A stretch of 23,297 bases of DNA from Oscillospiraceae bacterium (lineage in GTDB: Bacteria; Bacillota_A; Clostridia; Oscillospirales; Oscillospiraceae), in assembly GCA_017549325.1 (NCBI GenBank), contig JAFYVA010000074.1, forward strand, positions 1 through 23,297. Direction: 5' to 3'. Of the stretch, positions 1-7,802 are shown one piece after another. The notes below the pieces were generated by a model that ran no database searches, was not told the DNA's origin, and worked only from the letters and a program-made list of their open reading frames with translations. The position numbers and the translations under genes are program-made. Position 1 is the first letter of the stretch; every line of letters starts with the position of its first letter.

Positions 1-328
1 CAACGGCATTGGTCGTCTTACCACCTGAGGATGATTCAAATAATGCCTCCGTCATGCCATGGAGCAGCACAACGCTTAACAATAGAATTGCCACGCGGAG
101 ACTGGAGCGAAAATCCTGTGTTAGCAGTTCCCACGCCATCTCCCCCATTCGCCGCAATCCCCGTTGGAGCGTTCCCGTATCGGGCGTCGCTTCACCTAAG
201 TCGTCCAACAGTTCCTCCGCCGCCTCGGGAAGCGCGCGCTCTACTTCTTCGGGTATCTGCCCCCAGGCCGCTGTGCATTGCAAAGAGACGAGCAACAGGC
301 AGAAAATGAGTGTTATGCCCCATTTCAC
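1..328 (-). CDS. spoIIIAE: Stage III sporulation protein AE, N-terminal part (cut by window edge)
   Basis: Only the first 109 codons are present. I chose a GTG start at 328 because its GTGA overlaps the spoIIIAD stop and GGAGG lies just upstream. The translation begins MKWGITLIFCLLLVSLQC, a clear signal peptide of about 22 residues. An acidic amphipathic stretch follows (EEVERALPEAAEELLDDL), and then the first membrane span at roughly residues 79-92 (VAILLLSVVLLHGM). SpoIIIAE is known as a polytopic mother-cell membrane protein of the SpoIIIA-SpoIIQ channel that links mother cell and forespore during engulfment. The identification rests on position (fifth gene after spoIIIAA-AB-AC-AD) and this N-terminal architecture. 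The rest of the protein lies outside the window. Confidence 0.9.
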   Translation of the reverse strand, partial: MKWGITLIFCLLLVSLQCTAAWGQIPEEVERALPEAAEELLDDLGEATPDTGTLQRGLRRMGEMAWELLTQDFRSSLRVAILLLSVVLLHGMTEALFESSSGGKTTNAV

Positions 329-714
329 AGCAACCCCTCCAATAATGTCCACGCTGCGCGAAACAGCGGAAGGGAAACCAGAATTGTGGCAAAGGCTCCC
401 GCTGTCTCCACCATTCCCGATAGCGCACTTTGCCCTGCATCACGGCAGAGTTCCCCCGCAGTGCGGGTAATAAGGGCAATCCCAACGATCTTCAGCAGCG
501 GGGCAAACAGATCCATACTGAGTCCGCCGCGTTCCAGAACCTCCGTGAGAAACGACCAGACTTCCCCCACTCCGCGGACGATCACAGCCAGCACTGCCAC
601 ACAGACGCATCCTGCCAGCACCAGTGCCACATCGGGGCTCGTCTTTTTTAAGAATGTCGCCAGCAAAGCACCGATCAGACACAGGGCGATTGCTTTCCAA
701 AGTGCATCCGTCAT
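325..714 (-). CDS. spoIIIAD: Stage III sporulation protein AD
   Basis: 129 residues, the normal family length. It is a small integral membrane protein with hydrophobic spans near residues 7-22, 28-47 and 65-85, and a C-terminal hydrophobic stretch (AFATILVSLPLFRAAWTLLEGLL). The conserved TSPDVALVLAGCVCV region follows the first span. SpoIIIAD works with SpoIIIAC and AE in the feeding-tube complex in the mother-cell membrane around the engulfing forespore. The start codon overlaps the spoIIIAC stop (ATGA), and the gene ends in a GTGA overlap with spoIIIAE, so the operon looks translationally coupled. Expression is expected from the sigma-E promoter ahead of spoIIIAA. Confidence 0.95.
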   Translation of the reverse strand: MTDALWKAIALCLIGALLATFLKKTSPDVALVLAGCVCVAVLAVIVRGVGEVWSFLTEVLERGGLSMDLFAPLLKIVGIALITRTAGELCRDAGQSALSGMVETAGAFATILVSLPLFRAAWTLLEGLL

Positions 715-905
715 AGGGAGAACAGATTTTTGATAAGGCCAAACAGGTCGCTGATCTCCTGCAGCAGCATTACCAACACCACGATGAGCCCTGCCAATGT
801 GGTCAGCAGCGCCTGTTCATCACGCCCGGAGCGCACCAGTATCAAATTCAGTACCGCCACCAGGATGCCGATAGCGGCTATTTTAAAAATCAGATCTACA
901 TCCAT
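711..905 (-). CDS. spoIIIAC: Stage III sporulation protein AC
   Basis: 64 residues with two membrane helices (about 5-22 and 35-50) joined by the short polar loop RSGRDEQALL, which is characteristic of SpoIIIAC. The ATG at 905 lies 10 bp after the spoIIIAB stop. The gene overlaps spoIIIAD by 4 bp (ATGA). In the family this small protein is a membrane component of the SpoIIIA-SpoIIQ secretion-like complex needed for late forespore gene expression. The length and the RSGRDEQ-type loop make the assignment secure despite the small size. Confidence 0.96.
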   Translation of the reverse strand: MDVDLIFKIAAIGILVAVLNLILVRSGRDEQALLTTLAGLIVVLVMLLQEISDLFGLIKNLFSL

Positions 906-915
906 GTCTTGTTCC

Positions 916-1395
916 TCACAGCAACAGCAAAATCAAACCACCTGCCATCGACAGAGTCGCAGCAGCATACAGCTTTGTCTGCTCAGGACGCTGCTTTTTC
1001 CGCTCTTCCAGCAGTTGCCGCAGCGCGGCTGCTCCCTGTGTAAAGGATGTCTCCATCTGCGTCTCATCGCCGTTCAAGTCGATGCGCAGCAGCACCTCTT
1101 CCGCCAAAGGAAATGCGGATAATGCATTATCCCATGCAAACTGTAAAGGTATTTTCCTATTCAGCATTTCCAGTATATTCCCGAAATACACACCGACAAA
1201 TCCATCCCGTTTCAATGTGTCAAGGATGTCCGGAATCGGGCGGTGCTGCCACCGTATCTCCCGGGCCATCGTATCCAGTGCCGCCGCCATGTGCTGTACC
1301 AACCGCTCCTCACGCCGCCGCTCCACAAAAACGGTGCGCAGCGTGCTGCCTGCGGCCAATGCCACACAGGCCGCACCAATCAATTTCAACGTCAC
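916..1395 (-). CDS. spoIIIAB: Stage III sporulation protein AB
   Basis: 159 residues starting at GTG 1395, which overlaps the spoIIIAA stop (GTGA). It has an N-terminal membrane anchor (residues 2-20) and a central helical soluble domain with the pattern MAAALDTMAREIRWQHRPIPDIL. A C-terminal hydrophobic span follows (about 138-159, AAATLSMAGGLILLLL). The soluble domain of this family resembles type II secretion GspF proteins (known for B. subtilis SpoIIIAB). It is placed between the ATPase SpoIIIAA and the small membrane subunits, as in other spore formers. The alternative start codon and overlap suggest coupled translation with spoIIIAA. Confidence 0.94.
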   Translation of the reverse strand: MTLKLIGAACVALAAGSTLRTVFVERRREERLVQHMAAALDTMAREIRWQHRPIPDILDTLKRDGFVGVYFGNILEMLNRKIPLQFAWDNALSAFPLAEEVLLRIDLNGDETQMETSFTQGAAALRQLLEERKKQRPEQTKLYAAATLSMAGGLILLLL

Positions 1396-2309
1396 AGCGT
1401 TTTCACCTCGTATGTACGCTCCTCACCGCACCTTTTGATTACCACGGCACGGGAGAATACACGGCTGCTCATCATCGTCGCATAGAGTGGCTTTTCCTTT
1501 AGCTCCTCAACCGAGACGGCGTGGAGTGTGGATAACAGCGTCACGCCGCAGTGGGCTGCACTGACGATGGCAGCGATGTCTTCCTGCGCCGTGATCTCAT
1601 CTACGGCAATGATCTGCGGATTCAGCGCCCGCAGCAACATCAGGATGCCCGATGCTTTGGGGCAGCCGTCCAGCACATCCGTATGGCAGCCAACCGCCAG
1701 TTGCGGCACTCCGCGACAGACTCCCGCGATTTCTCCCCGCTCGTCCACCAATCCTACACGGTGGGGTGCGGCCGCCTCCGTCCCATCGGAACAACACCGC
1801 ACCAGATCGCGGAGCAGCGTCGTCTTCCCCGCGCCCGGCGGTGATAAAATCAAGGTGCTGCAAAGGCGATCTCCCTCCATCAGCTTCGGCAGCAAAGGAA
1901 GTGCCAGCCCTTGCTGTTCCCGTCCGACACGGATGCAGGCTGAGGTGAAGTCACGCAGATTCCGCCGCTGCCCTTCCCGCAATACCGCCGTACCGCAAAA
2001 ACCGACACGGAACCCACCGGGCGCAGTCAAATAGCCCTGTGCCAGTGTTTCGGAGCTGGCATAACGGGAGTACCCGCTGACAATATCGCACAACTGCTCC
2101 AAATCCGCCTGTGTAACCACAGGGCGGGGCTGCTCCTGAGAAGGCCAAATCTCACCTTCTGACAGCAACACCGTCATGCTCTGCCCCACACGCAGCCTGA
2201 GTTCCTCCACACGCTCCTTTTGATGGTCCGGCAAATGCAGTGCCAAGCGCTGCCATTTGGGCGGCAGCAAGGCCGCTGCCTGTTCATATCGGGTGATTCG
2301 ATCTTCCAT
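1392..2309 (-). CDS. spoIIIAA: Stage III sporulation protein AA (secretion-type ATPase)
   Basis: 305 residues from the ATG at 2309. I preferred this to an in-frame upstream start at 2369 because GTGAGGGAG lies directly in front of it, and the result matches the roughly 307 residues of B. subtilis SpoIIIAA. Walker A is SPPGAGKTT (156-164) and Walker B is IIAVDEIT (233-240). A VDERGEI segment (188-194) follows the nucleotide-binding core. The protein is the predicted cytoplasmic AAA+/GspE-like ATPase that powers the SpoIIIA complex in the mother cell. It is the first gene of the operon and sits directly downstream of a candidate sigma-E promoter and of the terminator of the preceding transcription unit. 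Confidence 0.96.
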   Translation of the reverse strand: MEDRITRYEQAAALLPPKWQRLALHLPDHQKERVEELRLRVGQSMTVLLSEGEIWPSQEQPRPVVTQADLEQLCDIVSGYSRYASSETLAQGYLTAPGGFRVGFCGTAVLREGQRRNLRDFTSACIRVGREQQGLALPLLPKLMEGDRLCSTLILSPPGAGKTTLLRDLVRCCSDGTEAAAPHRVGLVDERGEIAGVCRGVPQLAVGCHTDVLDGCPKASGILMLLRALNPQIIAVDEITAQEDIAAIVSAAHCGVTLLSTLHAVSVEELKEKPLYATMMSSRVFSRAVVIKRCGEERTYEVKTL

Positions 2310-2338
2310 GCGCGCTCCCTCACTTTTGTTGATATACA

Positions 2339-2367
2339 ACTCTATGACGGCTCGTCCCCGCGTATGC
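2339..2367 (-). promoter_or_regulatory. Candidate sigma-E promoter of the spoIIIA operon
   Basis: On the minus strand GCATACG (2361-2367) and CATAGAGT (2339-2346) are separated by 14 bp. This fits the mother-cell sigma-E pattern (-35 KMATATT-like, spacer 13-15, -10 CATACANT-like), although the second half of the -35 is poor. The predicted start near 2332 leaves about 23 nt of leader containing the spoIIIAA ribosome binding site. No sigma-A-like pair is visible here. Confidence 0.45.
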
Positions 2368-2400
2368 AAAAAAAGAGAAACGGCTCAGCCGTTTCTCTTT
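2368..2400 (-). terminator. Rho-independent terminator after the DUF4364 gene
   Basis: A perfect 13-bp inverted repeat (AAAGAGAAACGGC, 2372-2384, and its complement at 2388-2400) with a 3-nt loop. On the minus strand it is followed by a run of seven T (2368-2374 read as A on the plus strand). It closes the hprK-to-DUF4364 transcription unit and separates it from spoIIIA. Confidence 0.93.
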
Positions 2401-2414
2401 CTTGTGTCTTGTAT

Positions 2415-2936
2415 TTAATTGCCGAACAAAGCCTGAATAACCTTTTGGTACACATCCTCCGGATTTGCGCGGAACTGATCCGCCAGAGCCTTGGCCTGTT
2501 CTTCGGAGGCGGCCATCAGACGCAGATCCATCAAATCATCCACATCATCGCTCAAGTGCAATACCACTGTACAGGTGTCGTTGTCGCGGCGCTCCACGCG
2601 GGCGGCAACCTGTGCACGGCGCAGCAGTTCGCGGTTGTAGTTCTCCACTACCATTCGTGCCTTATTCCGCACGGAGACCGGCAGAGAATCGGCCGTAATC
2701 AGGCTGTTTTTCACGCCCTTAGCGGTGATGATGTAGCGCTCGTCGGCATCCACGGAGAGATGCTCCGTCTGCACCAACTCGCTAAGACACTGGGCAAAAC
2801 TGAAATAATCGATACCATCGTCGATCATGGTCAAGCCCTGCAATTCCGTCAGTGACAACGGTTCGGAGACACGGGCTGCCACATACAGAATCAGACACTT
2901 CAGTTCCAAACTTTCACGAATAAATCCCATAGACAT
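2415..2936 (-). CDS. DUF4364 family protein, winged-helix-type putative regulator
   Basis: 173 residues. The start ATG at 2936 is preceded by AAGGAG with a rather long 10-nt gap; the second ATG six bases later fits less well. The N-terminal half (ESLELKCLILYVAARVSEPLSLTELQGLTM, then FAQCLSELVQTEHLSVDADERYIITAKG) reads as a winged helix with a beta-hairpin wing. The C-terminal half is an alpha/beta domain with the run DTCTVVLHLSDDVDDLMDLRLMAASEEQAKALADQF. This matches my memory of DUF4364 proteins of Clostridia, whose function is unknown. The gene starts 20 bp after dnaE and precedes the operon terminator, so it is probably co-transcribed with dnaE. Assigning regulation is an inference from fold only. 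Confidence 0.8.
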   Translation of the reverse strand: MSMGFIRESLELKCLILYVAARVSEPLSLTELQGLTMIDDGIDYFSFAQCLSELVQTEHLSVDADERYIITAKGVKNSLITADSLPVSVRNKARMVVENYNRELLRRAQVAARVERRDNDTCTVVLHLSDDVDDLMDLRLMAASEEQAKALADQFRANPEDVYQKVIQALFGN

Positions 2937-2956
2937 AGCGTTTGTGCTCCTTTCCG

Positions 2957-5900
2957 TTAATCTTTCTTTCTGACGACCACATTTTCATCCCCCAGCCACA
3001 GGCGGCACTCGTCCAAAAAGGCAGGATGATTGAGGCACTTGCTGCCCACCAGTTTGCCCGTGTCGGCCACACGGATCTTCACGGGCGTCTCGCCCTCAAA
3101 CATAGACATGACACGCTTGATCTGGCGGAACTCGCGGCTGTCGAGGCTGGGGACGCGGAGATAGATCACCGCGCCGTCATCGTCGGTCACTGCAGCCTGC
3201 GGAATCGGCACATCGGTCTGCAGAGGATAAATGCTGTCGCACATGACCTGCGGCGGCTTTTCGTCACGGACGGAGAGCCGTCCCTTCACCACCACGGGAG
3301 TGTTGACCGCCATGTAGCTGCCGCACTGGTCAATGGTGCGGCTGAAGCACAGCAGTTCAATGGAGGCCAGTTCATCTTCCACCACTACATAGGCCATGAG
3401 GGTATTGTTTTTGGTGGTGCGGGTCTTGGCAGATACCACCACACCGGCCAACGTGATCTGCTGGCCGTCTGAGAAACGCTCAGGGCCCTCCTCAGCTGCA
3501 AAATCGGTCATAATATCGTGAATCGACACGGCGCCGACCTGTCGTGCTGCGGCGCGGTAGTCGCTCATGGGGTGACCGCTGAGATAGATGCCGGTGGTCT
3601 CCTTCTCCATAAACATCCGCTCTGTGGCCGTAAACTCCGGCACTTCAGGCAGATCAATCTCACCTGCGGGTACCGAGACAGCGGCAGAGGCCATACCGAA
3701 GAAGTCCAGCTGCCCCTCCACATTGGTGCGGCGGCGGGCAACGAGAGAGTCCAAAACCTTCTCATACACCTTCATCAGCTGAGAGCGGCGGGCACCGAGC
3801 GAGTCGAAGGCACCGGCTTTGATGAGGTTCTCCACGGCACGCTTATTCATGTCGCTGCAATTAAGCATACGGGAGCAGAAGTCCTGGAATGAGGTAAACA
3901 GGCCACCGCTCTCACGCTCACGGACAACCGCCTGAATAAAGCCGCGTCCGATGTTCTTAATGGCCACGAGGCCAAAGCGAATGCCGCCCTCTTCCACGGT
4001 GAAACCGTCGAAGGAATGATTCACATCCGGCAGCAGCAACGGGATACGGCACTCTTTACACTCAGCGATATACTCCGCCACCTTATCCGTATTGTCCAAC
4101 ACAGAGGTCAGCAGTGCCGCCATGTACTCCTTAACATAGTGGCACTTGAACCATGCGGTCTGGTAGGCCACGATCGCGTAGCTGACGGCGTGAGCTTTGT
4201 TGAAGGCATAGTTGGCAAAGTCATAGATCTCATCGTAGATGGCCTGTGCCGTTGCCTCGGGAATGCCGTTTTTAATACAGCCGCAGATACCGCGGCTTTC
4301 ATCACCGTAGACGAAGGCGTTGCGCTCTTTCTCGATCTCCTTGGCCTTCTTTTTGGAGATGGCGCGGCGCACCATGTCGGCCTGTCCGAGGGAGAAGCCG
4401 CCCAACTGCTGGAAGATCTTGATGACCTGCTCCTGATAGACGATACATCCGTAAGTCACCGACAGGATGGATTCCAGCGAGGGATGCTTATAGGTAATGA
4501 GCTTGGGATCGTGCTTACAGGCGATAAAGCGCGGGATCGACTCCATAGGGCCGGGACGATACAGCGCGATAATAGCCGTAATATCTTCAATGGACTGGGG
4601 CTTCAGGCCGAGGCATACACCGGTCATGCCGGTGGACTCCATCTGAAACACGCCGGAGGTCTTACCGGCTGTCAGCATCTCAAATACCGCATCATCGTGC
4701 TCCGGGATATCCTCAAGGCGGAAGTTCGGGGTGTGCTTGCGCACCATCTTCACCGCATCGTCCAGCACCGTCAGGTTACGCAACCCTAAGAAGTCCATCT
4801 TCAAAAGGCCCAGTTCCTCCAGCGTGATCATGTTGAACTGGCAGACAATGGCCTCGTCGTTACGGGCCAGAGGCACATATTCATATACGGGCCGCTTGGT
4901 GATCACCACGCCGGCAGCGTGGGTGGAGGCATGGCGGGGCATACCCTCCAGCGCGCGGGCCGTGTCAATGAGCTTGGCAATGCGCTCATCGCTCTCATAG
5001 AGGTCGGAGAGCTGGCGGCTCACCTTCAGCGCGTCGTCCAGCGTAATATGAAGCGTTGTGGGTACCAGTTTGGCAACCACATCCACCTCAGCATAGGTCA
5101 TGTTGAGGGCGCGGCCCACATCACGGATGGCGCCGCGGGCAGCCATGGTACCGAAGGTAACGATCTGCGCCACACGGTCATCGCCGTACTTTTTCCGGAC
5201 ATAGTCCACCACCTCGCCGCGTCGGGTATCGCCGAAGTCCATATCGATATCGGGCATGGACACACGCTCGGGGTTGAGGAATCGCTCGAAATAGAGGTTG
5301 TAGGCCATGGGGTCTACATCGGTAATATCAAGACAATAGGCCACCATCGATCCGGCGGCACTGCCACGGCCGGGGCCGACAGGGATGCCCTGCCGTTTGG
5401 CATAGCGAACGAAGTCGGAGACGATGAGAAAATAGTCGGTAAAGCCCATCTTCTCGATCATGTCGATCTCATAGCTGAGCTGGGTGCGATATTCCTCTTT
5501 TTCCTCTCCGTAGCGGTTCAGGAATCCCTCGTCGCAGAGCTTGCGAAGATAGGTGGGCGAATCGAAACCGGGAGGCAGCGGGAACTCCGGCAGGTGGTAT
5601 TTACCGAAAGTGAATTCCAGATTGCAGCGCTCCGCAATACGCACCGTGTTCTCCATGGCCTCGGGATAGCCGGAGAACAATGCCGCCATCTCCTCCGTAG
5701 AGCGCAGATAGAACTTGCGGGGTTCATAGCGCATACGGTTCTCGTCATCCACCGTCTTGCCCGTCTGGATGCACAGCAGCACGTCGTGGCTCTCGGCATC
5801 GGATTCGCGGAGATAGTGGGCATCGTTGGTACATACCAGCGGGATACCCGTCTCATTGTGGAGGCGCAGCAGCGCGCGGTTCACCGTGGTCTGCTCGGCA

Positions 5901-6436
5901 ATACCGTGATCCTGCAGTTCCAGATAGAAATTCCCCTCGCCCAGAATCTCCTGCATCTCCAGCGCATAGCTCTTGGCGCCCTCATAGTCGCCGTTTAAGA
6001 TACGCTTGGGGATCTCTCCTGCCAGACAGGCGGAGAGGCCGATCAAGCCCTCGCTGTGCTGGCGCAACAGCTCCAGATCGATACGCGGACGGATATAAAA
6101 GCCCTCCACATACGCCTGCGACACCATATAGGAGAGGTTGCGATAACCCGTCTCATTCCGGCACAGCAGCACCAGATGGCGGGATTCGGTGTCGAACTCA
6201 TGCTGCTTGTCAAAGCGGGTACGGCGCGCTACATACACCTCACAGCCAATAATGGGCTTGATGCCCTCCGCTTTACAGGCGCGATAAAAATCGATCACGC
6301 CGTACATGGCGCCGTGATCGGTAATGGCGCAGGCACTCTGCCCCATCTCACGAACCAGCTTGGGCAGGTCGCGGATGCGGCAGGCACCGTCTAAAAGGCT
6401 GTATTCGCTATGGACATGGAGGTGGACGAAGGACAT
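2957..6436 (-). CDS. dnaE: DNA polymerase III alpha subunit (DnaE type)
   Basis: 1159 residues, close to E. coli DnaE. The PHP domain is at the N-terminus (HLHVHSEYSLLDG, residues 5-17). The polymerase core carries GPGRGSAAGS, PDIDMDFGD (395-403, catalytic Asp398 and Asp400) and KMDFLGL with Asp548 as the third acidic residue. A helix-hairpin-helix/tandem region and a C-terminal OB fold (about 990-1065, ITLAGVVVSAKTRTTKNNT) follow. There is no inserted 3'-5' exonuclease domain, so this is DnaE rather than PolC. In Firmicutes that also carry PolC, DnaE extends primers before hand-off to PolC; whether PolC exists here cannot be seen. The ATG at 6436 has AAGGAG 7 nt upstream, and only 1 bp separates it from the preceding gene. 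Confidence 0.97.
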   Translation of the reverse strand: MSFVHLHVHSEYSLLDGACRIRDLPKLVREMGQSACAITDHGAMYGVIDFYRACKAEGIKPIIGCEVYVARRTRFDKQHEFDTESRHLVLLCRNETGYRNLSYMVSQAYVEGFYIRPRIDLELLRQHSEGLIGLSACLAGEIPKRILNGDYEGAKSYALEMQEILGEGNFYLELQDHGIAEQTTVNRALLRLHNETGIPLVCTNDAHYLRESDAESHDVLLCIQTGKTVDDENRMRYEPRKFYLRSTEEMAALFSGYPEAMENTVRIAERCNLEFTFGKYHLPEFPLPPGFDSPTYLRKLCDEGFLNRYGEEKEEYRTQLSYEIDMIEKMGFTDYFLIVSDFVRYAKRQGIPVGPGRGSAAGSMVAYCLDITDVDPMAYNLYFERFLNPERVSMPDIDMDFGDTRRGEVVDYVRKKYGDDRVAQIVTFGTMAARGAIRDVGRALNMTYAEVDVVAKLVPTTLHITLDDALKVSRQLSDLYESDERIAKLIDTARALEGMPRHASTHAAGVVITKRPVYEYVPLARNDEAIVCQFNMITLEELGLLKMDFLGLRNLTVLDDAVKMVRKHTPNFRLEDIPEHDDAVFEMLTAGKTSGVFQMESTGMTGVCLGLKPQSIEDITAIIALYRPGPMESIPRFIACKHDPKLITYKHPSLESILSVTYGCIVYQEQVIKIFQQLGGFSLGQADMVRRAISKKKAKEIEKERNAFVYGDESRGICGCIKNGIPEATAQAIYDEIYDFANYAFNKAHAVSYAIVAYQTAWFKCHYVKEYMAALLTSVLDNTDKVAEYIAECKECRIPLLLPDVNHSFDGFTVEEGGIRFGLVAIKNIGRGFIQAVVRERESGGLFTSFQDFCSRMLNCSDMNKRAVENLIKAGAFDSLGARRSQLMKVYEKVLDSLVARRRTNVEGQLDFFGMASAAVSVPAGEIDLPEVPEFTATERMFMEKETTGIYLSGHPMSDYRAAARQVGAVSIHDIMTDFAAEEGPERFSDGQQITLAGVVVSAKTRTTKNNTLMAYVVVEDELASIELLCFSRTIDQCGSYMAVNTPVVVKGRLSVRDEKPPQVMCDSIYPLQTDVPIPQAAVTDDDGAVIYLRVPSLDSREFRQIKRVMSMFEGETPVKIRVADTGKLVGSKCLNHPAFLDECRLWLGDENVVVRKKD

Positions 6437-6437
6437 A

Positions 6438-6887
6438 TTATTTCTCCTTAAGTTCTTCGATCATATCGTGCAGCAGTTCCGTTCCGGAAACCACCAGCAT
6501 ACGGCAGTGGTTGGCAGCATGGAGTTCTTTTGCCATATCGGTGCCTTCCCCGACGGGATTGGCCTTCAGCTCACGGCAGTCGAGACTGGCAAAGTGCCGG
6601 ACAAAGCGGCGCTCATACTCCATCGTGATCTGGCCGGCGCGGCTCTTCCCTTCCGCGCCGCTCTCTGCGGTGGCGGGGAACACAGCACCCAGCACCATAA
6701 CGGCAGCACTTACCACGCCGCAGACGCCGCCGTAACGCATACCGCCGCCAAAGCCGCTGCACAGAGCGATACTCTGTTCCTTTGACAGGCCCGTAAGATC
6801 AGAAAAAGCCGCCGCAACACTCTGGGCACAGTTCAGGCCCGAGGCGTGGCAATCGTGGGCAACGATACACCGTTCTTTCTTCGTCAT
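6438..6887 (-). CDS. C_GCAxxG_C_C family protein, putative redox protein
   Basis: 149 residues. The family cysteine pattern is visible: HDCHASGLNCAQS (Cys13, Cys20), CSGFGGGM (Cys43) and GGVCGV (Cys56), with extra Cys104 and Cys128. A hydrophobic helix (VVSAAVMVLGAVF, 58-70) packs behind the motif. The family is named for these cysteines and is thought to take part in redox or metal chemistry; no reaction is established. The start ATG overlaps the whiA stop (ATGA at 6887-6884), so translation is probably coupled to whiA, and the gene ends 1 bp before dnaE. All cysteine positions are ordinary TGC/TGT codons; I see no in-frame TGA that would suggest selenocysteine. Confidence 0.85.
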   Translation of the reverse strand: MTKKERCIVAHDCHASGLNCAQSVAAAFSDLTGLSKEQSIALCSGFGGGMRYGGVCGVVSAAVMVLGAVFPATAESGAEGKSRAGQITMEYERRFVRHFASLDCRELKANPVGEGTDMAKELHAANHCRMLVVSGTELLHDMIEELKEK

Positions 6888-7789
6888 TTTTCGTTCCTCG
6901 CTACTTCCATAATTTTTCTCATTCGGTGGTTGAGGCAGGACTTGCTGATGGGGGGATCGAACATATTGGCCAGTTGGGCCAGAGACATCTCCGGATTGGC
7001 AAGGCGCAGCTGCACCGTCTCCTGCAACTTTTCCGGCAGCATTTTCAGCTGCCCGCGCTCCACCAGCTTCTCAATGGCTTCCGTCTGCTGGGCAACAGCG
7101 TCCAGTGTCTTATTGAGATTGGCAATATCGCAGTTAGTGGCGCGGTTGGCATCGTTGCGGATCTCCTTATCCACCTTGGCTGCCATGATCTCCGTGGCGG
7201 AGGCAGGAGAACCGATGGTGGTCAGAATATCCTCAATATGCTCGGATTGCTTAAAATAGATGACCGCGTTGGCACCGCGCATGACGGCACGGGGCAGGAA
7301 CCCCATCTCCTCTAAAATAGTGGAAACTTCACGGCTGGCCTGCACATGGGATGTGGAAAGTTCCAGATGGTACCGCTTTTCCGGGTCGGTGACGCTGCCA
7401 CCGGCTAAGAATGCACCGCGCAGGAATGCGGCGCGGCAGCAATCATCCTCCAGCATGGCAAAATTCACATGGAGCGCCAGCGCCTTGGTCACATCGTAGC
7501 CCAGCGTATCGAGGATGCGCCGAAGTTTTTCCTCATCGGTGATCTGAAAAATCAGTTTCCCGCTGCCGGTGTCCTCCGGTACGCGGTCAAAGCGGATGCC
7601 GAACGCCTTATGAAACAGGCGCGGCAGACGGGCGGCAAACTCGGGATTTTCCGTAATAATACGCACCTCACGGGTGGTAAATGTATTGCAATAGAGCAGC
7701 ACACCGTAACTCTCGGCACGGCTGCAGCAAAGGCGCTGCACCGGAATACGGCACAGTTCCGATTTGGCTCTCAGGGAAAATGATTGCAT
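6884..7789 (-). CDS. whiA: DNA-binding protein WhiA
   Basis: 301 residues from the ATG at 7789, supported by AAAGGAAG just upstream; an in-frame start 30 bp earlier would overlap rapZ. The N-terminal degenerate LAGLIDADG homing-endonuclease fold contains RGAFLAGGSVTDPEKRYHLE (124-143). The C-terminal helix-turn-helix is SLAQLANMFDPPISKSCLNHRM (269-290). WhiA is a sporulation regulator in actinobacteria; in Firmicutes it affects cell division and chromosome segregation. It lies 13 bp downstream of rapZ, the usual synteny, except that yvcK, normally between them, is missing here. It overlaps the next gene by 4 bp. Confidence 0.96.
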   Translation of the reverse strand: MQSFSLRAKSELCRIPVQRLCCSRAESYGVLLYCNTFTTREVRIITENPEFAARLPRLFHKAFGIRFDRVPEDTGSGKLIFQITDEEKLRRILDTLGYDVTKALALHVNFAMLEDDCCRAAFLRGAFLAGGSVTDPEKRYHLELSTSHVQASREVSTILEEMGFLPRAVMRGANAVIYFKQSEHIEDILTTIGSPASATEIMAAKVDKEIRNDANRATNCDIANLNKTLDAVAQQTEAIEKLVERGQLKMLPEKLQETVQLRLANPEMSLAQLANMFDPPISKSCLNHRMRKIMEVARNEK

Positions 7790-7802
7790 GGCTCTTCCTT
7801 TC

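Noticed and set aside
2310..2369. Upstream start of SpoIIIAA giving 20 more residues
   Set aside because: It would start at the edge of the DUF4364 terminator and before the predicted promoter -10; the internal ATG has a good ribosome binding site and gives the family length.
4919..5998. Long plus-strand open frame (359 codons) inside dnaE
   Set aside because: It is antisense to well-conserved PHP and polymerase sequence, has no family features, and is explained by codon bias of dnaE in this GC-rich genome.
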